From Opitutales bacterium (GTDB lineage: Bacteria > Verrucomicrobiota > Verrucomicrobiia > Opitutales > Opitutaceae): DNA of 37,686 bases. Shown here one piece after another: positions 26,731 through 37,149 of this stretch. The position numbers were made by a program, and so were the translations under genes. Under the pieces are notes generated by a model. The model did not search any database. It was not told the origin of the DNA and saw only the letters and a program-made list of their open reading frames with translations. Where the stretch lies: assembly GCA_018700525.1 (NCBI GenBank), contig JABITN010000092.1, forward strand, positions 1-37,686, read 5' to 3'. How positions within the stretch are numbered: position 1 is the first letter of the stretch; every line of letters starts with the position of its first letter.

Positions 26731-26786
26731 GGCTATTCAAAAAAGAAGTGGGGGGTATCTAATTGAGGATAGGCTGTCAATCACCG

Positions 26787-27560
26787 CTACTTGTACGATT
26801 TTTGATCGATAGTTGAGTAGTCGATGATGGTGTGGGTTATCTGGCCTTGGTGGACGAAATTGCGATCGGTCGGGTCCTCGTCGCCGTCAAGGGTTTCTAA
26901 GGGTTTGTAGGCGAACCTGAATTGATCGCCATCGCGCTCGAAAAGGGAACTGGAAAGCGTGCGTGCAGTGCGGGCTTTGTGAATGCTCGCTTGGTCGAGA
27001 TTTCGGTTTGGAAAGTTCAAGCTATGCACTTGGCCGTATTGGGGACGGTGATTTTCGATGAACGAAGAGGCGAAGGTCTTCAGGATGCGAGTGGCGTGGA
27101 CAAGGTGATCTTCGAGGTCGTTTGAAAGTGCTTTGTCGCGTTGGCTGACTGCACGAAACGCTTCGGGATCGAGATACATGGAAGCGGCGATTGCGGGTAG
27201 GTTTTGAAGCGATGCTTCCAGGGCTCCCCCGATCGTGCCGGACGAGGCGATGAAGCTCAGGCCGGCATTGTGGCCGATGTTAATTCCGGAGATGACTAGG
27301 TCCGGTTGCGTTGGGCAGAGGTGGGCTAGGGCAATGTTGACGCAATCGCTTGGCGTTCCAGACAAGCTGTATGCGGGGCCGGGGAAATCGGTATGAGTTT
27401 CCATTTCGACTGTGCCGCGGCGGCTCATGGCTTTGCCAATCCAGCTTTGCTCGGCCCGTGGAGCGACGACGGTGACGTCGTGATTCTCTGCAAAGGTTTC
27501 CGCGAGCGGCTTGAGAAATGGAGAATCGATTCCGTCGTCGTTGGTAATTAGTATCTTCAT
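26787..27560 (-). CDS. surE: 5'/3'-nucleotidase SurE
   Basis: A 257-residue metal-dependent nucleoside monophosphate phosphatase. The metal site residues are N7-D8-D9 ([10 protein letters not shown]), S39 (RAEQSWIG) and N94 ([10 protein letters not shown]). SGTPSDCVN at 67-75 and [10 protein letters not shown] follow in family order. It cleaves 5'- or 3'-nucleotides and may trim polyphosphate. It begins 28 bases beyond the pnp terminator, so it needs its own promoter or read-through. Confidence 0.95.
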   Translation of the reverse strand: MKILITNDDGIDSPFLKPLAETFAENHDVTVVAPRAEQSWIGKAMSRRGTVEMETHTDFPGPAYSLSGTPSDCVNIALAHLCPTQPDLVISGINIGHNAGLSFIASSGTIGGALEASLQNLPAIAASMYLDPEAFRAVSQRDKALSNDLEDHLVHATRILKTFASSFIENHRPQYGQVHSLNFPNRNLDQASIHKARTARTLSSSLFERDGDQFRFAYKPLETLDGDEDPTDRNFVHQGQITHTIIDYSTIDQKSYK

Positions 27561-27587
27561 ACGTTGGTTATGATTTTAAATGGACCG

Positions 27588-27619
27588 AAAAAAGGCCAGA
27601 GCGTAGAGCTCTGGCCTTT
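27588..27619 (-). terminator. Rho-independent terminator of pnp
   Basis: The minus strand gives a 12-bp perfect stem (AAAGGCCAGAGC pairing with GCTCTGGCCTTT) with a 5-base loop, ending in a run of six T (27593-27588). It begins 27 bases after the pnp stop. The inverted arrangement has only three A before the stem on that strand, so it is directed mainly at pnp. Confidence 0.9.
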
Positions 27620-27646
27620 GAAATTAATCGGAATCCGATGTAAGGA

Positions 27647-29905
<2,259 letters not shown>

Positions 29906-29952
29906 GTTATTTATTACAGTATCGCGACTAAACTGGGAGGCTCGAAAGAGAG

Positions 29953-29992
29953 ATTTCCGGATGAAATCGAATACTCGATCTCATTCGGAAAT
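29953..29992 (-). promoter_or_regulatory. Long stem-loop in the pnp leader
   Basis: On the minus strand two 18-base arms (29992-29975 and 29970-29953) pair over 17 of 18 positions, with one A-C mismatch and one G-U, around a 4-base loop (GTAT). It ends 47 bases before the pnp ATG. No T-tract follows, so it is not a terminator. In E. coli the pnp leader has a long stem cut by RNase III, after which PNPase represses its own mRNA. Position and shape fit an equivalent here, by inference. Confidence 0.65.
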
Positions 29993-30049
29993 ATCCCTGT
30001 TAGCCATATCCCCTTCAGTTGCGATTTTGGTTATTGGTTTTTTAGGTAT

Positions 30050-30095
30050 AAAAAAGGACCTGAGCCTCTGGACAGAGTCGAGAGGATGCAGGCCC
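30050..30095 (-). terminator. Rho-independent terminator between rpsO and pnp
   Basis: The minus strand folds as GGGCCTG/CAGGTCC (7 bp, one G-U), a small internal loop, and CCTCT/AGAGG (5 bp) around an 11-base loop. Six T follow (30055-30050). It lies about 70 bases after the rpsO stop, so pnp should have its own promoter in the ~145 bases that remain or depend on read-through. Confidence 0.82.
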
Positions 30096-30146
30096 AAATT
30101 AGATAAAGCGAGTGCTTCTGAATACGCAGAGCGCTCATTCGATGGC

Positions 30147-30166
30147 AAAATAGGTCGGAAACCTAT
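30147..30166 (-). terminator. Short hairpin with T-run overlapping the rpsO stop
   Basis: ATAGGT (30166-30161) pairs with ACCTAT (30155-30150) on the minus strand around a 5-base loop, ending in TTTT. The rpsO stop codon TAG lies in the stem. It is only 6 bp and A/T-rich, so it is a weak terminator or an mRNA end protector ahead of the stronger site at 30050. Confidence 0.4.
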
Positions 30167-30435
30167 CTGCGGAGATTGAGGCGCTGCAGCATCTCGTTGT
30201 ACTTAGAGAGATCGTGTTTCTTTAAGTAGTCGAGGAGCTTGCGACGGCGACTTGCCATTGCGAGGAGTCCACGGCGTGTATGGAAGTCCTTACGGTGTGT
30301 CCGCAAGTGCTCTGTTAGGTGGTTGATGCGAGCACTCAGAAGAGCGATTTGTACATCGCAGGAACCTGTGTCCGAATCGTGCGTTTTGAAGTCGCCGATG
30401 ACTTTAGTTTTATCGATTGCTTTGCTGTGTGGCAT
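30163..30435 (-). CDS. rpsO: 30S ribosomal protein S15
   Basis: A 90-residue S15, the primary 16S rRNA binding protein of the platform. Diagnostic stretches are [40 protein letters not shown] (given in part: [31 protein letters not shown]) and [13 protein letters not shown]. Length is normal (88-90). The ATG at 30435 has no Shine-Dalgarno sequence; the bases before it are A/T-rich and come from a series of hairpins. pnp follows on the same strand. Confidence 0.97.
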   Translation of the reverse strand: MPHSKAIDKTKVIGDFKTHDSDTGSCDVQIALLSARINHLTEHLRTHRKDFHTRRGLLAMASRRRKLLDYLKKHDLSKYNEMLQRLNLRR

Positions 30436-30446
30436 ATTAGTCTATT

Positions 30447-30509
30447 ATCTCACGGAAAAAGAGATTTCCCGTTTGGGAAACCGTTAGCCAGGCTCGTCGC
30501 CGAGCTAAC
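30447..30509 (-). promoter_or_regulatory. Hairpin-rich leader upstream of rpsO
   Basis: Three adjacent stems are seen before the rpsO ATG. 30483-30509 has GTTAG/CTAAC with an inner GCTCG/CGAGC on a 4-base loop. 30465-30480 is TTTCCC-loop-GGGAAA. 30447-30465 has 5-bp arms ATCTC/GAGAT and ends 12 bases before the start. The last two share a base and may be alternatives. rpsO leaders in several phyla bind S15 to repress translation, using unrelated structures; this could be such a site. Confidence 0.45.
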
Positions 30510-30643
30510 CGCTATTTTCCAAGATTACCCCGGAATTTCCGTGGAGGAGAGCGGGAAAACCGCAGACCTCTAGCGTAAAGGGGTCCACAAGAAGCGTTTT
30601 TTCGACTAGCGCAATACTAAAAGTAGGGCTTGGTCACGGTTCT

Positions 30644-30700
30644 GTAGCGGCCTCTGGCTACGCTCTTCGAGCTACGACAGACGTAGTCGGCGATGCCGCC
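30644..30700. repeat. Four back-to-back small hairpins (REP-like element)
   Basis: Perfect small inverted repeats tile this stretch: GTAGC/GCTAC at 30644-30661, GCTC/GAGC at 30662-30672, CTACG/CGTAG at 30672-30686 and GGCG/CGCC at 30689-30700. It lies between the stop of the response regulator (30717) and rpsO. Dense tiling with G/C-rich arms suggests an extragenic palindromic element or a structured RNA. No T-run follows for a terminator. Confidence 0.5.
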
Positions 30701-30716
30701 CTCGCTTTCTAGGCTG

Positions 30717-31427
30717 TTAGCCGAGGGAGGATCGGAGGCACATCGCGAAACGGATGAGCTCGTTGGGACTGTCGAGTTTGAGCTTGGACTTAATACGCGA
30801 GCGATGGGATTCGATGGATTTCCGACTGATTTGCAGTTCGTGGGCGATTTCCTGGTTGTTTTTCGATTGGCTAATGTGGTGGACAATCAAGAGTTCACGG
30901 TCGGAGAGAAGTTCGACATGCGGAGTTTCATCGATCTCCGAGGAATGTTGGTTCACGCGATCGAGGATTCTCGAGCGAATGCGATCGCTTACATGGAGAT
31001 GCCCTTTGGCTATGGCTTGGAAAGCTTTGATGAAGGCCTCTTTTGGGGCGGTTTTCATAAGGTATCCATTGGCGCCGGCTTTGAGGCAGCGTTCGGCGAA
31101 TAGGATTTCATCGTGTGAGGTGATGACCAGAATGGCGGATTGCGAGAAGCGACGCTTCAAATCTTTGATGGCTGCGATACCTCTGCATTTGGTGACTGCG
31201 ATATCCAGCGCGACGATATCGGGCTCTTGAATCGGCTGGATGGCGTCGTCTAACGAGCTTGCGAATCCGTTGAATGAAAATTCGTTGGAGTGATTGAAGA
31301 TGCGTTCGAGCCCATGGTGACAAACTGGTTGGTTGTCGATGAGTAAGACGTGTTTGGGTGTTGGTTTTCTTTTATCCACGCTAGGAGAGATTGTGCGTGG
31401 ACTATATCGATTTGGGGAGAGCGGCAC
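30717..31427 (-). CDS. NarL/LuxR-type response regulator with altered acidic pocket
   Basis: A 236-residue two-domain regulator. The receiver (about 26-145) has phospho-acceptor D75 (PDIVALDIAV), S104 (VITSHDE) and K125 (YLMKTAP). The usual acidic pair is D31-N32 (LLIDNQPV) instead of DD, losing one Mg2+ ligand. The LuxR-type helix-turn-helix is at about 171-225 (LSDRELLIVHHIS, IAHELQISRKSIESHRSRIKSKL). The start is uncertain: the GTG at 31427 gives a 25-residue unstructured extension, and a GTG at 31379 would remove most of it; neither has a ribosome site. No histidine kinase is adjacent. It resembles the regulator 210 bp upstream and may be an old duplicate. Confidence 0.87.
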   Translation of the reverse strand: MPLSPNRYSPRTISPSVDKRKPTPKHVLLIDNQPVCHHGLERIFNHSNEFSFNGFASSLDDAIQPIQEPDIVALDIAVTKCRGIAAIKDLKRRFSQSAILVITSHDEILFAERCLKAGANGYLMKTAPKEAFIKAFQAIAKGHLHVSDRIRSRILDRVNQHSSEIDETPHVELLSDRELLIVHHISQSKNNQEIAHELQISRKSIESHRSRIKSKLKLDSPNELIRFAMCLRSSLG

Positions 31428-31637
31428 AATCGGGGGAGAGCCGAGTCGTAGAGTGGAACTAAGGCTTGAGTACCGACCAGGAATGGCTGAGAGCCAGTGA
31501 GTGGATCCGCTAGCTTTTCCCGTGAGGAGTTTTGCCTAGGGAGTCGTAATGGTGATTAGCGACTGACGGGTTTAAAGCGAATTCCGTTCTTCAATTCGTT
31601 CAGATTTCGATCTCAAGAGGTCCCCTTAAGGGCAGGG

Positions 31638-32288
31638 TTACATGACCTGTTGGTCGACCCATTGAACGGCGAATTGAACGAGCTCGGTAGCGTTGCGCAG
31701 ATTGAGCTTTTCCTTCACATGAGCGCGATGGGACTCGATGGTCTTGACGCTTAAATTAAGGCTTCCCGCTATTTCCCGGCTCGATAGGCCGCGTCCAATT
31801 AGCTGAACGACTTCGAGCTCGCGATCGGTGAGGCGATCGACAGGAGAGGCGGACGCGTTTTTCGGCCCATTGACGATCTGGTGAAGTACTTGGTCGGCTA
31901 CGTTAGGGCTTACATAGATTTCGCCTTTAACGATCTTGCGGATGGCCTCGACGATTTTGTCGGAGGATTCCTTTTTCATTACGTAGGCCTTGGCTCCGGC
32001 ACGGAGGGCGCGTTGAGCGTAAATAGACTCGTCGTGCATCGAAAACACGAGGATCGGAATTTCTTCGTGAATCGCCTTGAGATTTTTTATGAGTTCCAGG
32101 CCGTTGTTTCCTATGAGCGAAATATCGACGATGATCGCGTCGGGAATGCATTCGCCCACGCCCTTTATCGCTCCTTGGGCATCTTCAGACTCTCCGCAGA
32201 TTTCCATATCTGCTTCATTATCAATTATTTGAGATAAACCCTGGCGGACCAATGGGTGATCGTCGACTATGTAGATTCTAGTGGCCAT
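31638..32288 (-). CDS. NarL/FixJ-family response regulator
   Basis: A 216-residue regulator with an intact receiver: D9/D10 (IVDDHP), phospho-acceptor D55 (IIVDISL), S83 (VFSMHDE) and K105 (YVMKKES). The LuxR helix-turn-helix occupies about 152-207 (LTDRELEVVQLIGRG, IAGSLNLSVKTIESHRAHVKEKL). It should bind DNA as a phosphorylated dimer. ATG start at 32288. No kinase gene is in the window, so the input signal is unknown. A similar but divergent regulator follows downstream on the same strand. Confidence 0.92.
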   Translation of the reverse strand: MATRIYIVDDHPLVRQGLSQIIDNEADMEICGESEDAQGAIKGVGECIPDAIIVDISLIGNNGLELIKNLKAIHEEIPILVFSMHDESIYAQRALRAGAKAYVMKKESSDKIVEAIRKIVKGEIYVSPNVADQVLHQIVNGPKNASASPVDRLTDRELEVVQLIGRGLSSREIAGSLNLSVKTIESHRAHVKEKLNLRNATELVQFAVQWVDQQVM

Positions 32289-32463
32289 GGTTGCAAAATG
32301 ATCTAGAGGAAAAGATGATAGTGGCTAAGGCGTCACCTTACTTCAAGCCGCAATAACTTTAAGTGAAGCTATCAAGCGGGTTGACCCTCTAAAAGTGAAT
32401 CGGATGTTAACTTGAAATCTTGAATAGATGAAAGCGCTGTAGTTGCGTCTATAAAGAAGAAGG

Positions 32464-33156
32464 CTACAGATTGGCTGCTGCTGCGAGCAGTCCGATGAGT
32501 CCGCCGAAAACGCCACCCCAGACGACGAGCCAGCCGAGGTGTTTGCGGATGATTTTTTCTAAAATGCGTTTAACGTCTTCTGGTTGAAGTTGGTCGAGTT
32601 TGCCTTCGACGAGCTTTTCAACCGTGGGACGAAATGAATCGAAGTGTAAATCGCTTTTCGTAAGATCTAAGTCATCAATGATTTGAGCTATTCGATTGCC
32701 GAATTCGATCTTGAATGGGGCTCTGAGGGGCTCGAGGGCTTTGAGGCCACCGACGAGCGCTAGCATGCTGCCGAATTTGGAATTAGCGATTACGTCGAGA
32801 AAGCCATCGAATGCTTGATCTAGATCGATAGCGGATTCTATGGTCTCGTGGGTGAGGCCTTGGTGAAGAGCGGCGTCGGTGAATTGTTTGAAATTTTCTT
32901 CTGTGAAGAAATTTTCCATAACCAAGGAATAGATGCCGCTTTTGAATTCCTCGAAGCGATCGACGATCACGCCGGAACCGTATAGACCGGGCACCTTTTC
33001 AAAGAGCATGTGGACGGCGAGCCAGTTGGTCACCGCTCCAGAGAGAGAAAAGAGTCCAGCACTCAGTACATACAGTTTGATCGGACCTTCCGGGAGAAGG
33101 ATACCGATGATGCATAGGAGGGCTGAGAGGAGGTTGGTTCCGAGGCTCTTGTTCAT
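32464..33156 (-). CDS. DUF445 family membrane protein
   Basis: A 230-residue protein with two hydrophobic segments near the N-terminus (about 8-22 and 27-45) and one at the C-terminus (about 208-228), enclosing a helical soluble part. GAVTNWLAVHMLFEKVPGLYGSGVI (40-64; core NWLAVHMLFE) is the DUF445 signature, shared with the YheB group. Function is unknown. It follows the esterase gene by 75 bp with no terminator in between, so it may be the third gene of the gcvP transcript. Confidence 0.88.
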   Translation of the reverse strand: MNKSLGTNLLSALLCIIGILLPEGPIKLYVLSAGLFSLSGAVTNWLAVHMLFEKVPGLYGSGVIVDRFEEFKSGIYSLVMENFFTEENFKQFTDAALHQGLTHETIESAIDLDQAFDGFLDVIANSKFGSMLALVGGLKALEPLRAPFKIEFGNRIAQIIDDLDLTKSDLHFDSFRPTVEKLVEGKLDQLQPEDVKRILEKIIRKHLGWLVVWGGVFGGLIGLLAAAANL

Positions 33157-33231
33157 AGAGGGCAGGTTAAAGCGACTTTTTTTCGGTTCGTCCAGCGTTC
33201 CTTTGAGGGCTTCATGAGCACGGGCTCCGAT

Positions 33232-34026
33232 TTAGGAGAAAGCTTGATTGCCGACTTTGCGAAGCGGTAGCCAGTTGATGACGCTTTGGATTTGGCGATC
33301 CCAATAACTCCATTCGTGGGCACCGGGACCTTCTTCATAATGGACGTCTAGGCCGATGTTTCGAGAATGTTGGAGAAAACTTTGATTGGACGGATACAAA
33401 TAATCCTCGGTTCCGCAGCATTGGTAGAGGGCGAGTTTGGGATTATTTCCGGACATATAGTGTCGGGATAGCTCGAGAAGGTCGTGGTCGGATCCGGTGA
33501 TGTCTTGGTTATCGCCAAAAATAATGGGCCATTCGGGCACGAGGGTTTCGGAATCGGCGATTGCTGTAAGATCGAGGGCTCCGGAGAGACTGGCGGCGGC
33601 ACAGTAGAGGTCGGGTCGACTTAAAGCGATTTTGAAGGCACCGAATCCGCCCATGGAAAGTCCAGCGATAAAGCGATCGGAGCGCTCTTGCGAGAGCGGG
33701 AAGAGTTGGTTGACGATTTGCGGTAGCTCGTTCGTGAAAAAATCGAAGTATCGATAACCATGAACCATGTTGGTGTAGAAGCTTCTGCCTGCTTCCGGCA
33801 TGATAACTGCAAGGTTCTTTTCGTTCGCGTACCGTTCGATTGAGGAGTAGCGGGACCATACGTCGAAATTCGAGTGGAGGCCGTGTAGCAGAAAAAGGGT
33901 TTGGCGAGGCACGGATTGGCTTTGTCGAGTCTCGGGCTCGCCGCCGAGGGGCAGCGGAATGATGGCGTTGAGCTTGCAGCGCGTGCCCAGCGTTTCGGAG
34001 TGGATGTCGGTTTGAATGAAGGCCAT
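33232..34026 (-). CDS. Putative serine esterase (EstA/esterase D family)
   Basis: A 264-residue alpha/beta hydrolase. The oxyanion-region motif LLHGLHSNFDVW (47-58), nucleophile S124 in GLSMGG (122-127), acid D208 (CCGTEDYLYP) and H237 (GPGAHEWSYW) complete a catalytic triad. The family includes tributyrin esterases, S-formylglutathione hydrolases and acetyl-xylan esterases. No signal peptide is seen with the ATG at 34026, so it should be cytoplasmic; the frame stays open upstream into gcvP, but those residues lack family features. It starts 22 bp after the gcvP stop. The substrate is unknown. Confidence 0.88.
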   Translation of the reverse strand: MAFIQTDIHSETLGTRCKLNAIIPLPLGGEPETRQSQSVPRQTLFLLHGLHSNFDVWSRYSSIERYANEKNLAVIMPEAGRSFYTNMVHGYRYFDFFTNELPQIVNQLFPLSQERSDRFIAGLSMGGFGAFKIALSRPDLYCAAASLSGALDLTAIADSETLVPEWPIIFGDNQDITGSDHDLLELSRHYMSGNNPKLALYQCCGTEDYLYPSNQSFLQHSRNIGLDVHYEEGPGAHEWSYWDRQIQSVINWLPLRKVGNQAFS

Positions 34027-34048
34027 AGGAGAAACTGGTTTCGAACAA

Positions 34049-36967
34049 CTATTCTGCGTAGTCGGACATCGGTAGGCACGAACAGACGAGATTTCGGTCT
34101 CCGTAAACGTTGTCGACCCGTGCAACGGTCGGCCAGTATTTGTATTCGAACACCCATGCCGCTGGGAAAGCGGCGATTTCTCGACTGTAGGGGTGACTCC
34201 AGTTGTCGGATACGACGCGTTGGCTGGTGTGCGGCGCGTTTTTCAAAGGGTTGTCGTCTTCCGGCCAATCCCCATTAGCGATAGTTTCCATTTCCGCTTT
34301 GATTGCGATGAGTGTATCGCAGAGGCGGTCGAGTTCTTTGCGGGATTCGCTTTCGGTCGGTTCGATCATCATGGTACCGGGTACGGGCCAGGACATTGTC
34401 GGCGCATGGAATCCGTAGTCCATGAGCCTCTTGGCAACATCTTCGACTTCGACGCCTGCGAGCTCTTTCCAGTGTCGGAAATCGATTATGAATTCGTGGG
34501 CGACTAATCCATTTTCACCGCGGTAGACGATTGGAAAATGCTTTTCCAAGCGCTTGGCCATATAGTTCGCGTTGAGAATGGCGATCTTGGTGGATTCGGT
34601 TAGGCCGCTTTCGCCCATCATTCGAATGTAGGACCAGGAAATGGGGAGAATGCTCGCGCTGCCGTACGGCGCTGCGGAAATGGCTCCGATGGATTTCTCT
34701 CCGCCAACATCCGGATTCAAACGGTGTCCCGGAAGAAATGGCGTGAGATGTTCGGCGACGCCGATAGGACCGACGCCGGGGCCGCCACCGCCATGCGGGA
34801 TGCAGAATGTTTTATGTAGATTGAGGTGGCAGACGTCTGCTCCGATCGAGCCGGGGCTGGTGAGACCGCATTGGGCGTTCATATTGGCGCCGTCCATGTA
34901 GACTTGTCCGCCGTTATTGTGGATGATGTTGCAAATCACCTGTATGGATGACTCAAATACGCCGTGGGTAGATGGGTAAGTGATCATTAAGGCAGCGAGA
35001 TTGTCGCGATGCTTTTCCGCTTTGGCCTCGAGGTCGTCGACGTCGATATTGCCTAGCTCGTCGCAATTGACGGGAACGAATTTCATTCCGGCCATCACCG
35101 CGCTGGCGGGGTTGGTTCCGTGGGCGGAAACGGGGATGATGCAGATGTTGCGGTTGGCGTTGCCTCGGCTGCGGTGGAACGCGCGAATCACTAGGAGGCC
35201 TGCGTACTCGCCTTGAGAACCGGCATTGGGTTGGATGGATACCTCTGCGAAATCGGTCGTTCTGGCGAGCCAGTTCTCTAGTTGTGAAATCAACTCGATG
35301 TATCCACTTGTCTGATAACTCGGAGCGAATGGATGAATGGCGCCAAATTCCGGCCAGGTAACCGCTTGCATTTCAGCGGCCGCATTCAGCTTCATCGTAC
35401 AGGAGCCCAAGGGGATCATGGACGTGGTTAGGGAGAGGTCCTTGTTTTCCAAGCGCTTGAGATAGCGCATCAACTCGGTCTCCGTGTGATAGCTGTTGAA
35501 GACTTCTTGAGCGAGGAAATCGGATTGGCGGGCTAGCTGGGGGACGATCGACTCGTCGAGGTTCATTATGCTTTGTTTAATCCTGTTTAGAGTGATGGAA
35601 CTCTTGGGATCGAAGGTATTTAGAGCATCGATTAAATCGGAAGGGGAGAGCGTTTCATCGAAAGAGATGCCAATTGATTCCGTATCGATTTTTCGGAAAT
35701 TGATTCCTTGGTCTTCGGCAGTTTTATGTATGGCGGCGGTTTCGATTGGTTTTGATTTGACGACGATCGTGTCGAAGCGTTCGCCTTCGATGATTGCGTA
35801 TCCCAGTTCTTGTAAGAGGGATTTTGCGATGAGCGTTAGTCTTCGAATACGTTGGGCAATTGCGGCGAGTCCTTGGGGACCGTGGTAGATCGCGTAAGTC
35901 GAAGCGATGTTGGCGAGGAGGACTTGGGCGGTGCAGATGTTGCTGGTGGCTTTGTCGCGACGGATATGTTGCTCGCGGGTTTGGAGGGCCAGGCGAAGTG
36001 CGGGGTTGCCGTCGACGTCCTTGGATAAGCCGATGAGGCGACCGGGGATTTTGCGTTTGTGAGCTTCCTTGGTCGCGAAAAAGGCTGCGTGCGGTCCGCC
36101 GAAACCGAGCGGTACGCCAAAGCGTTGAGCGGAGCCGACGGCAATGTCCGCTCCCCATTCCCCTGGCGCTTTGAGGAGCGTGAGAGCTAGCAGGTCGCAG
36201 CAAGCGATTGTGAGGGCCTTATTTTCGTTGGCTCTTTGAGCGAGCTGTTCGAAGTTTTCCGCGATGCCATTGGTGTCCGGGTATTGAACGATAACTGCGA
36301 ACGCTTTTGAAAAATCCGAATCTTCGTCGAAGTCTACTACCTCGGCTTGAATTCCGAGTGGCTCGGCCCGGGTTTGGACTATTTCGATCGTTTGGAGGTG
36401 ACAGTCTTTGGAAATTAGAACGGATTGTTTGGGGCCTCTGCCGCGTAGTCCGTAAGCCATGGATACAGCTTCGGCAGCTGCGGTGCCTTCGTCGAGAAGC
36501 GAGGCATTGGCGATGTCCATGCCGGTGAGGTCGGTGATCATAGTTTGGAAGTTTAGGAGCGCTTCCATGCGACCCTGCGAGATCTCAGCTTGGTAGGGTG
36601 TGTATTGGGTGTACCAACCGGGGTTTTCGAGAATGTTGCGGAGTATCGGAGGAGGGGTAATCGTGTTGTGGTAGCCAAGACCAATAAGCGATCGGAAGAC
36701 TTGGTTTTTGGAAGCGATCTTTTTGAGCTCGGCAAGCATGTCTTGTTCGCCGACCGGGGCGGGGAGTCCGTCAATACCCGATGTCCGGATGGCGGAGGGG
36801 ACGGCTTGGTTTATTAAAGCATCGACTGAGCCGAAGCCGATTTCCTTGGCCATTAGGGAAGCTTCCGTTGGGCCCACTCCGAGGTGGCGTCTGGAGAAAG
36901 AATCGAGTTTGTCGAGGGAGTGGTCAGCTTGGTGATTGATGGATGAACCTTCCGGGGTCTTTGGCAT
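34049..36967 (-). CDS. gcvP: Glycine dehydrogenase (decarboxylating), fused P-protein
   Basis: A 972-residue fused (alpha plus beta) P-protein of the glycine cleavage system. It decarboxylates glycine on PLP and passes the aminomethyl group to lipoyl-GcvH. The N-terminal half begins with [21 protein letters not shown] and contains [22 protein letters not shown]. The C-terminal half has the PLP lysine K719 in [16 protein letters not shown] and [14 protein letters not shown] earlier. Full length is normal (about 950-975). The ATG at 36967 is preferred; a GTG three codons upstream is possible. The gcvT and gcvH genes are not next to it. I found no glycine riboswitch in the leader. Confidence 0.97.
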   Translation of the reverse strand: MPKTPEGSSINHQADHSLDKLDSFSRRHLGVGPTEASLMAKEIGFGSVDALINQAVPSAIRTSGIDGLPAPVGEQDMLAELKKIASKNQVFRSLIGLGYHNTITPPPILRNILENPGWYTQYTPYQAEISQGRMEALLNFQTMITDLTGMDIANASLLDEGTAAAEAVSMAYGLRGRGPKQSVLISKDCHLQTIEIVQTRAEPLGIQAEVVDFDEDSDFSKAFAVIVQYPDTNGIAENFEQLAQRANENKALTIACCDLLALTLLKAPGEWGADIAVGSAQRFGVPLGFGGPHAAFFATKEAHKRKIPGRLIGLSKDVDGNPALRLALQTREQHIRRDKATSNICTAQVLLANIASTYAIYHGPQGLAAIAQRIRRLTLIAKSLLQELGYAIIEGERFDTIVVKSKPIETAAIHKTAEDQGINFRKIDTESIGISFDETLSPSDLIDALNTFDPKSSITLNRIKQSIMNLDESIVPQLARQSDFLAQEVFNSYHTETELMRYLKRLENKDLSLTTSMIPLGSCTMKLNAAAEMQAVTWPEFGAIHPFAPSYQTSGYIELISQLENWLARTTDFAEVSIQPNAGSQGEYAGLLVIRAFHRSRGNANRNICIIPVSAHGTNPASAVMAGMKFVPVNCDELGNIDVDDLEAKAEKHRDNLAALMITYPSTHGVFESSIQVICNIIHNNGGQVYMDGANMNAQCGLTSPGSIGADVCHLNLHKTFCIPHGGGGPGVGPIGVAEHLTPFLPGHRLNPDVGGEKSIGAISAAPYGSASILPISWSYIRMMGESGLTESTKIAILNANYMAKRLEKHFPIVYRGENGLVAHEFIIDFRHWKELAGVEVEDVAKRLMDYGFHAPTMSWPVPGTMMIEPTESESRKELDRLCDTLIAIKAEMETIANGDWPEDDNPLKNAPHTSQRVVSDNWSHPYSREIAAFPAAWVFEYKYWPTVARVDNVYGDRNLVCSCLPMSDYAE

Positions 36968-37061
36968 AGGGCGCACAGTAGAATCGAGCGTTGGTAAATC
37001 AATCTGAAAGGGCGAGAGACTCTTTCCCGGGGGTAATTATCTCTGTCGTTAGAATGAAAAC

Positions 37062-37074
37062 ATCGGCCGCTACC
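37062..37074 (+). repeat. Intergenic 13-mer ATCGGCCGCTACC, copy 2
   Basis: Same 13 bases as 25554-25566, here in the 182-bp divergent spacer between gcvP and nth. Apart from this I saw no clear promoter or riboswitch in that spacer. Confidence 0.45.
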
Positions 37075-37149
37075 TATCATGAAACTTTGATGCTCTTTGT
37101 GAGGTAGATTACGGTTGCACGGTTTTTGGGGAAAAGCAGTGTCGGGCGT

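Noticed and set aside
33509-34268. Overlapping ORFs of 179 and 215 residues in the esterase/gcvP region
   Set aside because: Out-of-frame with well-supported genes and low-complexity Arg/Ser/Pro composition.
36968-37149. Possible glycine riboswitch before gcvP
   Set aside because: I looked for the paired conserved cores expected of the class and did not find them.
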